A stretch of DNA of 19,488 bases from an uncultured Blautia sp. (GTDB taxonomy: Bacteria > Bacillota > Clostridia > Lachnospirales > Lachnospiraceae). Below, in pieces: positions 1-6,955 of the stretch. Made by a program: the position numbers and the translations under genes. The DNA lies in assembly GCA_934378195.1 (NCBI GenBank), contig CAKRPO010000043.1:1-19488 (forward strand). The letters are read 5' to 3'. A model generated the notes under the pieces. It worked only from the letters and a program-made list of their open reading frames with translations, did no database searches and had not been told where the DNA came from. How positions within the stretch are numbered: the first letter of the stretch is position 1; each line of letters starts with the position of its first letter.

Positions 1-918
1 GAATACACTGTTTCGAATGTCCATGAGTGCTTTGAAAATTGTGTCATTATGTTCCAACAACAGGCAGAAAGTAAAAATCAGACACTCTCTCTGACAGAAC
101 AGATCATGTATCCGTACGTATATATGGATGCACCGCACCTGTCAGAAGTCTGTCTTAATATTATAAGCAATGCAATAAAGTACACAAATACAGGAGGCAG
201 GATATCCTGTAATGTTGTACAGAAATCCTGTGAAAAAGAAGACTGGTGCAATATGATCATTACCATTACCGATAATGGAATTGGTATGTCGGAAGAATTC
301 CAAAAGCGTATTTTTGAAACTTTTGAAAGAGAACGCAACACTACATTAAGTCATATTGAGGGCAGCGGTATTGGAATGGGCATTACCAAAAAGCTTGTAG
401 AGCTCATGGATGGCACAATAGAAGTGAAAAGCAGGCAGGGTGAGGGTTCCACATTTACAGTAACTATTCCTTGCAGAAAAGCATCAGAAGACGATTCTCT
501 GGTGAAGAAAAATTGTAATCTGTGCAATAAAAACTGCCTGAACGGTGTTCGGATTTTACTGGTCGAAGATAATGAGATCAATACTGAAATCGCAACGGAA
601 CTGTTGACGGAAGAAGGATGTATTGTTGAGTCTGCCAATGATGGTGTTGCATGCATTGATATGCTTGAAAAAGCTGATGCTGATTATTACAAGATGATCC
701 TTATGGATATTCAGATGCCGGTTATGAATGGATATGACACTACATTAACGATCCGAAAGATGAAGGATGTGAAAAAATCCAGGATCCCAATTATTGCGAT
801 GACTGCCAATGCTTTTGCAGAAGATATACAAAAGGCTCTTTCTGTTGGAATGAATGCGCATGTTGCAAAGCCTGTTGATATGAACATACTTGTCCCGACA
901 ATGACGAAATATTTATAA
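1..918 (+). CDS. Hybrid sensor histidine kinase/response regulator, 3' part (5' end outside window)
   Basis: The frame is open from base 1, so the 305 visible residues are the C-terminal end of a longer protein; the ATG at 49 is internal. The first ~165 residues are a HATPase_c domain: the N box (NIISNAIKYT, about 53-62), the G1 box DNGIGM (91-96) and the G2 box GSGIGMG (121-127) are intact, so ATP binding should be preserved. Residues ~184-305 form a receiver domain with the acidic pair ED (189-190), the phospho-acceptor Asp236 in LMDIQMP, Thr268 and the conserved Lys290 in AKPVD. The sensor region and the phospho-accepting His lie upstream and cannot be seen. Family knowledge: the kinase phosphorylates its own His and passes the phosphate to the receiver. 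No output domain follows the receiver, so a phosphotransfer partner or protein-protein output is likely. The linker between domains has three cysteines (C172, C175, C179). Confidence 0.93.
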   Translation, partial: EYTVSNVHECFENCVIMFQQQAESKNQTLSLTEQIMYPYVYMDAPHLSEVCLNIISNAIKYTNTGGRISCNVVQKSCEKEDWCNMIITITDNGIGMSEEFQKRIFETFERERNTTLSHIEGSGIGMGITKKLVELMDGTIEVKSRQGEGSTFTVTIPCRKASEDDSLVKKNCNLCNKNCLNGVRILLVEDNEINTEIATELLTEEGCIVESANDGVACIDMLEKADADYYKMILMDIQMPVMNGYDTTLTIRKMKDVKKSRIPIIAMTANAFAEDIQKALSVGMNAHVAKPVDMNILVPTMTKYL

Positions 919-1031
919 TAGACAGATTTGACGAGAAATGTACAATATAATACAAAGAAATTTCTTTTACATTTGTACCGTGTCATAACAATGAAAGATA
1001 TAGTGACTAAAAAACGCTTCGCGAGGATGAG

Positions 1032-2288
1032 CTAGACTTTATGGAATTTCATATAGGCGAGGCCGGTAATGTCGGCAAGGACCCATCCGATCGGGATTGC
1101 CATCCAGATACCGGTTTCTCCGATATATGCGGACAGGAGATAGGCCAGAGCCACGCGGATTCCGAGTGAGATGACAGTCAGGACGACGGACATGCCAGGT
1201 TTCTTGACGGCACGATAATAACCATACAGCAGGAACAGGCATCCAATCCCACAGTAAAAAGATCCTTCGATACGGAGATAGCGGACACCGGAAGCAATTA
1301 CAGCGGTCTCTTTTGCACTGACAAAAATACGCATCAGTGGAGCTGCAAAGATACATACAACTGCAGAAATCACAATGCAGAAAAGGAAACTGATGAGAAA
1401 GGATTCACGAGTTCCTTTGCGGATACGCTCTTTTTTTCCGGCACCATAATTTTGGGCGATAAAGGTAGAATATGCATTACCGAAATCCTGTACCGGCAGA
1501 TAAGCAAATGTGTCGATTTTGACTGCTGCGGCAAAAGCTGCCATAACAACAGGTCCGAAGCTGTTGACCAGACCCTGCACCATTAGGATACCGAAATTCA
1601 TGACGGACTGCTGCACACAGGTCATGGAAGAAAGATTTCCAATCTCGCCGAGAATCTGACGATTGAATTGCAGATTTTCTCTGGAAGGCAGCAGGTCGCG
1701 ACATTTCAGCAATACATAGAACGTAATGCCGATTCCCGAAACATACTGTGCGATCACTGTTGCGAATGCGGCTCCACGGATACCCCATGGAAGCACAGCC
1801 ACAAACAAAAGATCCAGTCCGATATTCAGGACAGCAGAGACAGCGAGGAATATCAGTGGAATCGTGGAGTTTCCAAGTGCACGAAGCAGACAGGAAAAAT
1901 AATTGTACAGCGAAGTAGCAAGAATACCCGCAAAGATCACAAGCAGATAAGCTTTCATGCCATCCCAGACCTCGTCCGGCACACGCAGAAAATGCAGGAT
2001 GGGGTTGATCCCTATGTAAACCAGAATATTCAGAAGCAATGTGACAGCCATGATCAGCACAAAGGCATGTACGATCGCGCTTTTCAGAGAATCCTGGTCA
2101 TTTTTTCCTTTATAAATAGAAAAAAGAGCCCCTGAGCCCATGCTGAGTCCAAGAAAGATGGAAGTCAGAAAGGTCATCAGAGTATAAGCAGAACCCACCG
2201 CGGCCAGCGCATTGCTTCCAAGCACACGCCCGACGATTAGTGTATCCGCAATATTATAGAACTGCTGCAGAAGATTACCTGCCATCAT
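1032..2288 (-). CDS. MATE family efflux transporter, 5' end displaced by a frameshift
   Basis: This 418-residue open frame is a multidrug and toxin extrusion (MATE) transporter. It begins MMAGNLLQQFYNIADTLIVG, the typical end of MATE helix 1 and the following loop, and continues with repeated hydrophobic helices to a short tail ending MKFHKV. Family knowledge: MATE proteins have 12 membrane helices and export cationic drugs or metabolites by Na+ or H+ antiport. The start at 2288 has no ribosome binding site and lacks most of helix 1. The missing N-terminus (LTEGNF, then RSLLLFALP) is present upstream but in two frames: the switch lies at an AAAA run (plus strand 2318-2321) where five A would restore one frame. 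The intact gene would start at the ATG at 2347. Either a true inactivating mutation or a sequencing error in a homopolymer would explain it. It is transcribed alone. Confidence 0.88.
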   Translation of the reverse strand: MMAGNLLQQFYNIADTLIVGRVLGSNALAAVGSAYTLMTFLTSIFLGLSMGSGALFSIYKGKNDQDSLKSAIVHAFVLIMAVTLLLNILVYIGINPILHFLRVPDEVWDGMKAYLLVIFAGILATSLYNYFSCLLRALGNSTIPLIFLAVSAVLNIGLDLLFVAVLPWGIRGAAFATVIAQYVSGIGITFYVLLKCRDLLPSRENLQFNRQILGEIGNLSSMTCVQQSVMNFGILMVQGLVNSFGPVVMAAFAAAVKIDTFAYLPVQDFGNAYSTFIAQNYGAGKKERIRKGTRESFLISFLFCIVISAVVCIFAAPLMRIFVSAKETAVIASGVRYLRIEGSFYCGIGCLFLLYGYYRAVKKPGMSVVLTVISLGIRVALAYLLSAYIGETGIWMAIPIGWVLADITGLAYMKFHKV

Positions 2289-2347
2289 CGGCAGTGCAAA
2301 CAGCAGCAGCGAGCGGGAAAATTCCCCTCGGTTAAATCATGATACAT
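2289..2347 (-). other. Out-of-frame 5' end of the MATE gene
   Basis: Read on the minus strand, an ATG at 2347-2345 sits about 7 bases after a GAGGTAA ribosome binding site and opens MYHDLTEGNF. This is the usual MATE N-terminus (LTEG/MTKG followed by a hydrophobic helix). In this frame the next residues become a Cys-rich run ending in a TGA. Shifting frame at the T4 run (plus strand A4, 2318-2321) gives RSLLLFALPMMAGNLL and joins the long open frame. One missing base explains everything. Confidence 0.8.
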
Positions 2348-2383
2348 TTTTGTTACCTCATCCAAATAAAACTATATAATATC

Positions 2384-2392
2384 ATTATAACA
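2384..2392 (-). promoter_or_regulatory. Extended -10 promoter for the MATE gene
   Basis: On the minus strand the motif TGTTATAAT (TGn plus a perfect TATAAT) lies about 37 bases upstream of the ribosome binding site and start at 2347. No convincing -35 hexamer is seen, which is normal for extended -10 promoters. The rest of the stretch 2393-2540 is AT-rich and shows nothing else I can name. Confidence 0.45.
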
Positions 2393-2546
2393 TCTTGAAA
2401 AACAGACTTCCATAGCTGAAAGTTCGATATTGGTAAGATAAGGGCGAAAAAATTAGAGAATTTTATATTATGTATACAATTTTAAAATATTAACAAAAAA
2501 CCAATCGAAAAAATTTGATATTTGGTTAATCTGTTTCTGGACACAG

Positions 2547-2555
2547 TGCTATACT
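2547..2555 (+). promoter_or_regulatory. Extended -10 promoter for the L25 gene
   Basis: TGCTATACT is an extended -10 element (TGn followed by TATACT) about 95 bases upstream of the L25 start. A weak TTAATC about 18 bases upstream could serve as -35. The leader between it and the GGAGG at about 2637-2641 has no obvious hairpin or ORF. Confidence 0.45.
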
Positions 2556-2650
2556 TCTAACCGTAAAAAGTAAACAGAACTTAACAAAACCTCCTTTCAC
2601 AAAACAAAGTTGAAGGCTGCTAAGCATCAGATTTTTGGAGGAAAAGACAA

Positions 2651-3250
2651 ATGAATACTTTAAAAGCTGAAAAAAGAAGCATGGACGTTAAGGCAAAAAG
2701 ACTGAGAAGAGAAGGATACGTTACAGGTAATGTATTTGGTCGTGAGATCGAAGGTTCCATTCCGGTAAAAATGCTGAAGACTGAGGTTGACAAACTGTTG
2801 AAGACTGACCACAAAGGAAGCCAGGTTATGCTGGATGTAGATGGTCAGACATATGACGCACTGATTAAAGAGGTTGATTTCAACCCACTGGCAGGCAGAG
2901 TTGATGAGATTGATTTTCAGGCACTGGTAAGCAATGAAAAAGTACATTCTGTTGCTGAAATCGTAATCGTAAATCACGACAAAGTAGCAGACGGTGTTCT
3001 TCAGGAGAACATGGAAGAAGTAAACTACAGAGCTTATCCGTCAGCACTGGTTGACAAAGTAGAAGTAGATGTTGCCGGACTGAAAGTCGGCGATACTGTC
3101 CGTGTCAAAGATCTGAGCCTTGCAAAAGATAAAGATGTTGACATCAAGGATGATCCGGAAGCCGTTGTACTGACAGTTGTTGCAGTTCATAACGGAGCTG
3201 TTCCGGAAACTGTAACACCTGAAGAAGCAGAAACAGAAGAAGCGAAATAA
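2651..3250 (+). CDS. rplY: 50S ribosomal protein L25 / general stress protein Ctc
   Basis: The 199-residue protein has the two-domain layout of the long L25 (Ctc/TL5) family. An N-terminal 5S rRNA-binding beta domain (about 1-92) starts LKAEKRSMDVKAKRLRREG and contains the conserved EVDFNPLAGRVDEIDF stretch. A C-terminal TL5-type domain (about 97-185) follows, containing YRAYPSALVDKVEVDVAGLK. An acidic tail (PEEAETEEAK) closes the protein. Known role: it binds 5S rRNA in the central protuberance of the large subunit, and in Bacillus the Ctc homologue is a stress protein. A GGAGG sits about 9 bases before the ATG. It is a single-gene unit with its own promoter and a terminator about 40 bases downstream. 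Confidence 0.95.
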   Translation: MNTLKAEKRSMDVKAKRLRREGYVTGNVFGREIEGSIPVKMLKTEVDKLLKTDHKGSQVMLDVDGQTYDALIKEVDFNPLAGRVDEIDFQALVSNEKVHSVAEIVIVNHDKVADGVLQENMEEVNYRAYPSALVDKVEVDVAGLKVGDTVRVKDLSLAKDKDVDIKDDPEAVVLTVVAVHNGAVPETVTPEEAETEEAK

Positions 3251-3292
3251 TCTGCTGAATCAGAACTCACACCTATATAAATAAGATAAAAG

Positions 3293-3331
3293 ATCCCTCC
3301 TGTAGAGTTGGTTTACAGGAGGGATTTTTTT
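3293..3331 (+). terminator. Intrinsic terminator of the L25 gene
   Basis: A perfect 12-bp stem, ATCCCTCCTGTA (3293-3304) with TACAGGAGGGAT (3314-3325), encloses a 9-base loop and runs into seven T (3325-3331). Confidence 0.93.
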
Positions 3332-3418
3332 GCCTTCGTGAAGGAAAATCCATTTAACCTGGGAAGTGGAAAATGTTAAAAGCAGGAGAACCGCTTGAGA
3401 AGATTGCGCATCTCGCAG

Positions 3419-3469
3419 CAAGAATGCAGAGGCATTCTTGAAAGATGACTATGCGAGAAGCAAGTCATC
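3419..3469 (+). repeat. Two adjacent hairpins at the left edge of the 53-bp repeat region
   Basis: CAAGAATGC (3419-3427) and GCATTCTTG (3432-3440) form a perfect 9-bp stem with an AGAG loop. Directly after it GATGACT (3444-3450) pairs with AGTCATC (3463-3469) around ATGCGAGAAGCA. The second hairpin is a diverged copy of the GACT...AGTC part of the 53-bp unit found at 3526-3684. A further diverged copy lies between, about 3472-3525. No T run follows either stem, so these are not terminators. Confidence 0.6.
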
Positions 3470-3525
3470 AGGGAGTCCATGAAAAAAGAGGAATGGAATG
3501 ACCATGAAAAAAGCAAGTCATTTGC

Positions 3526-3684
3526 GGACCAACGAAAATTGGATGCCGAAGTGACTAGGTAAGAAGTAAGTCGTCAGGGGACCAACGAAAATTGGAGGTC
3601 GAAGTGACTAGGTAAGAAGTAAGTCGTCAGGGGACCAACGAAAATTGGATGCCGAAATGACTATGCGAGAAGTAAGTTGTCTGG
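3526..3684. repeat. 53-bp tandem repeat, three head-to-tail units
   Basis: Three units begin with GGACCAACGAAAATTGG at 3526, 3579 and 3632, a period of exactly 53. Units 1 and 2 differ at only a few positions; unit 3 has more changes (ATGCGAGAAG in place of AGGTAAGAAG, as in the flanking hairpin at 3451). Each unit has two short dyads: CCAA...TTGG around CGAAAA, and GACT...AGTC around about 12 bases. Diverged half-copies extend the region on both sides, to about 3444 on the left and about 3735 on the right. No spacers of CRISPR type and no open frame run through the array. Confidence 0.85.
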
Positions 3685-3751
3685 GGGCCCACAAAATTCT
3701 GGAAAATCGGATGACTGTGAAATGAGTAAGTCAGATAAAAGTCAATAAATG

Positions 3752-3873
3752 ATGTCAAAATGGTTGGTTTGGAAGATAGTATCTCAGATGCTGGTCATAG
3801 GAGAGCTTTACAGCGGGTGACTTGGATTGGAGATATACAACTATAAACCAACCTGAGCTGTACAATCTGACAT
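3752..3873 (+). ncRNA. Candidate structured RNA with nested long-range stems
   Basis: The pairing arms nest in order: ATGTCA (3752-3757) with TGACAT (3868-3873); GGTTGGTTT (3762-3770) with AAACCAACC (3845-3853); TATCTC (3780-3785) with GAGATA (3830-3835); then GGTCA (3793-3797) with TGACT (3818-3822), using one G-U pair. This gives a long interrupted hairpin of about 120 bases with no open frame. It could be a small RNA, or a palindromic MITE-like element. I do not recognise it as a named RNA family; a 6S-like rod is one thought but is unproven. A terminator lies about 110 bases downstream (3982-4010). Confidence 0.4.
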
Positions 3874-3981
3874 AAATCTATAGATTAGAAAAAAAGACCA
3901 GGGGAGCACCAATGCAAGTCTGAATTCTGTTCATACAAAAGCCTTCCGGCCTGAAACACCAGGAGATAATGGATAAATCAG

Positions 3982-4010
3982 TCAGCACTTTTGGTGAGTG
4001 CTGATTTTTT
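3982..4010 (+). terminator. Intrinsic terminator upstream of the sigma factor operon
   Basis: TCAGCACT (3982-3989) pairs with AGTGCTGA (3997-4004) around a 7-base loop and is followed by six T (4005-4010). No coding gene ends just upstream, so it either ends a noncoding transcript covering 3332-3981 or acts as an attenuator. The stretch 3874-3981 has no other feature I can support. Confidence 0.85.
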
Positions 4011-4033
4011 GTGTAACATTTTCCTCGCTTAGA

Positions 4034-4042
4034 TGTTATATT
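4034..4042 (+). promoter_or_regulatory. Probable promoter of the sigma/anti-sigma operon
   Basis: TGTTATATT is an extended -10 element placed just after the terminator and about 85 bases before the sigma factor start. TGTAAC (4012-4017) upstream resembles the -35 element used by some ECF sigma factors, but no CGTC-type -10 is found at the right distance. Autoregulation by the ECF factor is therefore possible but not shown. Confidence 0.35.
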
Positions 4043-4126
4043 GTTGAAAGAGAGAAAAAGGTCGCTGGAAAAAGTGGATATGAAAGCGGTATCCAGTGCA
4101 GAATGCAGGAAAGGGGGAAGGCAGAT

Positions 4127-4627
4127 GTGGATAATGAAATCTTATTAAGACTTTACAGATTGTACCAGAAAGAACTTTATCTTTATCTGTATTCCCTCTG
4201 CGGTGACTGGCATCTGGCAGAGGACCTGTTGCATGAGACATTTCTGAAGGCACTGCTGGCACTCCCGGACGGGCATACAAACATGCGGGCATGGCTTTAT
4301 ATGGTCGCACGAAATCTTTTTTATAATCAGCAGAAAAAGAAATCCAGAGAGATTCTGGTGGAAGAGCAGGATTATCTTTCGGAGCAAAAAACAGACGAAG
4401 ATATGCTGGAAAAAATTCTCGAGGAAGAAAACAGACGAAGGCTTTATCAGGCAGTCCGCAGACTGGAGATAAAGAAACGCGAGATTATTCAAATGCAGTA
4501 TTTTGGAGAAATGTCGCAAAAGGAAATTGCAGCTGTTTTGCATATTACGCCGGAAAATGTACGGGTATTGGCGTACCGGGCAAAGAAAGAATTGAAGAAA
4601 GATTTAGAAGAGTTAAAAAGGGAATAG
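4127..4627 (+). CDS. ECF-type RNA polymerase sigma factor (sigma-70 family)
   Basis: I place the start at GTG 4127, giving 166 residues, the usual ECF length. A purine-rich AAAGGGGGAAGG lies 5-17 bases upstream. The longer open frame from 3998 would begin inside the preceding terminator. ATG 4103 is a possible alternative. Region 2 (about residues 8-70) contains LYRLYQKELYLYLYSLCGD, LAEDLLHETFLKAL and RAWLYMVARNLF, the RNA polymerase-binding and -10-recognising segment. Region 4 (about 110-160) contains the helix-turn-helix MSQKEIAAVLHITPENVRVL for -35 recognition. Region 3 is absent, as in ECF factors. The next gene encodes a membrane protein of anti-sigma type, so activity is probably controlled by release from the membrane. 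It heads a five-gene operon. Confidence 0.9.
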   Translation: MDNEILLRLYRLYQKELYLYLYSLCGDWHLAEDLLHETFLKALLALPDGHTNMRAWLYMVARNLFYNQQKKKSREILVEEQDYLSEQKTDEDMLEKILEEENRRRLYQAVRRLEIKKREIIQMQYFGEMSQKEIAAVLHITPENVRVLAYRAKKELKKDLEELKRE

Positions 4628-4711
4628 ACAGATAAGTGAAAGGGTAAAGATAGTATGAAATATGTAAGCAGAATTAGACAGAAATAAAGTTGGCAGAGAG
4701 GAGGACATGCA

Positions 4712-6076
4712 ATGACATATCGTGAGCTACTGAAACTATATAAGCAGGGAAAATTAGAAGACAGCACAAAAAAACAGATAGAAGCGGAAATCGAGAAGCA
4801 GGATGCAATCAGTGAATTTCTTTATGAAGAAGGAGCAATACCAGATTTCTCTGATCTGGAGAGTGGGCAGGACTATTTCGATGATTTGAATGACAAAAAA
4901 CAGTGGACAGAACGACAAAACAGTAAGACAGAGGACAACGTAGAAAAACAATCAGAAAATCGGATAATAGAAAAAAGTAAGTCTGCCGGAGACTCCAGAA
5001 ATCAGCAGGAGGATGAGTTCAACAGGCAATTCATAAAAGAAATCCAGCGTTCTATCCGAAAAGCTTTCATCAAAATGGGAATGATTGTAGGGGCTGCTGT
5101 TCTTGTCATCGTTTTATGTGCAGTTTTTATTCTTTCGAAAGCTGTGTCAAAATTTTATTATGATCCGAATGAAGCTGTGGGAAAATATGAGGAAATGATC
5201 ACGACCAGAATGGATCTGGATCTGTCCGTTTATTCCGAACTGTTTCTGCCGGGAAATCATCGTGACCAGGTGAATGCAGTATCGAGGGGGTATGGGGAAT
5301 ATGACATCGTCATTCCACAAACTTCCAGCTGGACGGGAAAATTTACTTCTGTCAGTGGACATCTGGTGAGGGGAAAGCTTACTCTCTATGATAACAACGT
5401 ATTGAGCCGTCCGATCATGCAGTTCTATCTTCCAGGGGATGAGACCGCATGGGAAGCATGGGAGGTAGATGAAAATGGCAAAGAAACCAAGATAGATACA
5501 GAAGCGCGTAAACAGGAAAGTATCCAGGATTCAAAAAAGGAAATTGCAGGATACAATGACAACGACTGGTATCTCGCCTATGTTTCCATAAATGATATCA
5601 TGGATTACAGAGAGTTTATTGAGTGGTTTCAGAAACTTTCTGATGATAAAGAACTGGAATGGGGTAGTCTCTGGTGTGCGGTTCATACAGAAGATACAGA
5701 TGGTTATTGTGTGGAACCTAATATTGGCTTCTGTCCGCTGCCATCCGGAATGAGCGTGAGCTGGGACAGAGAAAAATATCCGTATCTGTCTCTTCTGGAT
5801 AACTCAGATTTTAGTCATGTGGCAGAGGCAAATGACGAAGAAACTATGCAGACGCATTTTATCAGCATGCTTTCGTACATTCAGAATCATGACGAGATTC
5901 TTTCCATGATGGGACAGACAACTGATTCCCCAAACAGATATCAGGATATGATCAACTATGTACAGAAAAATGGTCTGAAGATTCATGGCTTTGCAGTCAG
6001 TGCAAAGAAGAAGGCTCTTCTTGAACTTTATAAGGAAGATGTGGTATCTTATATTCAGACAACGCCACAGAATTAA
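4712..6076 (+). CDS. Membrane anti-sigma factor (Sigma_reg_N / Sigma_reg_C type)
   Basis: This 454-residue protein follows the sigma gene by 84 bases. Its cytoplasmic N-terminus (MTYRELLKLYKQGKLEDSTK, then an EAEIEKQDAISEFLYEE segment) resembles the sigma-binding part of Lachnospiraceae anti-sigma factors. A charged Gln/Glu-rich linker (about 60-115) leads to RKAFIKMGMIVGAAV and one membrane helix (about 121-142). The remaining ~310 residues are extracytoplasmic and should act as the sensing domain. The layout matches Pfam Sigma_reg_N plus Sigma_reg_C, as in Bacillus YhdL-like regulators (recognition from memory, not a search). Inferred role: it holds the ECF factor at the membrane until an envelope signal arrives. 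AGAGAGGAGG sits just before the ATG. No catalytic motif is seen. Confidence 0.72.
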   Translation: MTYRELLKLYKQGKLEDSTKKQIEAEIEKQDAISEFLYEEGAIPDFSDLESGQDYFDDLNDKKQWTERQNSKTEDNVEKQSENRIIEKSKSAGDSRNQQEDEFNRQFIKEIQRSIRKAFIKMGMIVGAAVLVIVLCAVFILSKAVSKFYYDPNEAVGKYEEMITTRMDLDLSVYSELFLPGNHRDQVNAVSRGYGEYDIVIPQTSSWTGKFTSVSGHLVRGKLTLYDNNVLSRPIMQFYLPGDETAWEAWEVDENGKETKIDTEARKQESIQDSKKEIAGYNDNDWYLAYVSINDIMDYREFIEWFQKLSDDKELEWGSLWCAVHTEDTDGYCVEPNIGFCPLPSGMSVSWDREKYPYLSLLDNSDFSHVAEANDEETMQTHFISMLSYIQNHDEILSMMGQTTDSPNRYQDMINYVQKNGLKIHGFAVSAKKKALLELYKEDVVSYIQTTPQN

Positions 6077-6091
6077 GAAAGAAGTGAGACT

Positions 6092-6373
6092 ATGGAAATT
6101 ACAGAAATGTTAGATGAACTGAAAAGCAAAGCACGCCGTGACGGGAAGCTTCGGGCGGAACTTCTGGAGACACGTAAAGCCCCGCAGCCTCTCAGTGCAT
6201 TTTGTCGGAAATGCCGGGAACTGGGATATGAAATCTACGATATGGATCTTATCACAGCCGGAGAAGAGTTTTACGCCACGATGCGCAGAAGCACCAATGG
6301 CGGAGGGGAAAATTCTCCGATGCTGGAGGGTGAGGACGATTTTTATGAGTTATTTTTCGCGGGATTGGAGTAA
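6092..6373 (+). CDS. 93-residue Nif11-like small protein
   Basis: The protein starts 15 bases after the anti-sigma stop and ends 3 bases before the LOG gene, so it is co-transcribed. Residues 1-65 have the pattern of the Nif11 fold: LDELKSKARRDGKLRAELLE, then a PQPLSAFCRKCRELGYEI helix pair. Nif11 domains serve as leader peptides of some ribosomally made, modified peptides. Residues 70-72 are GGG, followed by a short acidic, aromatic tail (ENSPMLEGEDDFYELFFAGLE). A GG before a C-terminal tail is what C39 peptidases cut, and a C39-like peptidase lies two genes downstream. The tail has no Cys, Ser/Thr cluster or other obvious substrate for modification apart from one Ser, and no maturase gene is present, so a plain regulatory role is equally possible. 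The Nif11 call is by eye. Confidence 0.5.
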   Translation: MEITEMLDELKSKARRDGKLRAELLETRKAPQPLSAFCRKCRELGYEIYDMDLITAGEEFYATMRRSTNGGGENSPMLEGEDDFYELFFAGLE

Positions 6374-6376
6374 AGT

Positions 6377-6919
6377 ATGAACATATGCATTTACGGAGCC
6401 TCCAGCGCAGAACTGGAGCAAATCTATTATGATAAAACAGAAGAACTTGGCAGAATGATGGCAAAGCGAGGACATGGCCTTGTATTTGGCGGCGGCGCGA
6501 CAGGAATGATGGGAGCGGCAGCCAGAGGTGTTGATTCCGAAGGGGGTTATATCCTGGGCATTGCTCCACGTTTCTTCGACAAGCCAGGTGTTTTGTACGA
6601 GAACTGCAGTGAATTTATTTTTACAGAGACCATGCGCGAGCGAAAAAAACTCCTTGAGGAACGTTCCGATGCAACGATCGTGACACCTGGCGGAATTGGA
6701 ACTTACGAAGAGTTTTTTGAGATTCTGACACTCAAAAGCCTGCACAGGCTGGACCGCCCGATCGTTCTTTACAATATCAACGGCTATTACGACGGAATGA
6801 AAGCTCTGCTTCAACATACCGCGGACGAGAAATTTATGGATGCAGCTAACATGGAACTCTGTGCATTTATGGACGATCCGGAGCTGATTCTGAGATACAT
6901 AGAAAATTATTGCAGGTAA
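6377..6919 (+). CDS. LOG family (TIGR00730-type) nucleotide 5'-monophosphate phosphoribohydrolase
   Basis: The 180-residue protein has a Rossmann-like fold with the family marks: GGGATGMMG (38-46), the catalytic MRERK (86-90) and the PGGIGTYEE signature (104-112). Family knowledge: LOG proteins remove ribose 5-phosphate from nucleoside monophosphates, releasing the free base (cytokinin in plants; AMP and related nucleotides in bacteria). Members lacking true cytokinin function are common in bacteria. The start ATG 6377 is 3 bases after the upstream stop, with GGATTGGAG as ribosome binding site inside the end of the previous gene, which points to translational coupling. The conserved Arg and Glu residues are present, so the enzyme should be active. 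Its role within a sigma-controlled operon is not known. Confidence 0.9.
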   Translation: MNICIYGASSAELEQIYYDKTEELGRMMAKRGHGLVFGGGATGMMGAAARGVDSEGGYILGIAPRFFDKPGVLYENCSEFIFTETMRERKKLLEERSDATIVTPGGIGTYEEFFEILTLKSLHRLDRPIVLYNINGYYDGMKALLQHTADEKFMDAANMELCAFMDDPELILRYIENYCR

Positions 6920-6955
6920 GATCAATTAAAATGACATAAAAGAAGGAACAAAAAG

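Noticed and set aside
954..1031. AT-rich palindrome (AAAGAAATTTCTTT) and short CGC-GAA-GCG stem before TTTTTT on the minus strand
   Set aside because: Stems are too short or too AT-rich to call a terminator with confidence, though the second could end the MATE transcript weakly.
3526..3684. Possible CRISPR array
   Set aside because: Units abut with no unique spacers, the period is set by a 53-bp repeat, and no cas genes are near. It is a plain tandem repeat.
3900..3975. TPP-riboswitch-like pieces (AGGGGAGC, then CCTGA and GATAATG)
   Set aside because: The GCGTAGGGA end and the CTGAGA motif needed for thiamine pyrophosphate binding are missing, and the next gene is a sigma factor. Probably chance or a decayed trace.
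3998..4126. Longer N-terminus of the sigma factor
   Set aside because: That start falls inside the terminator stem, lacks a ribosome binding site, and the extra residues do not resemble ECF proteins.
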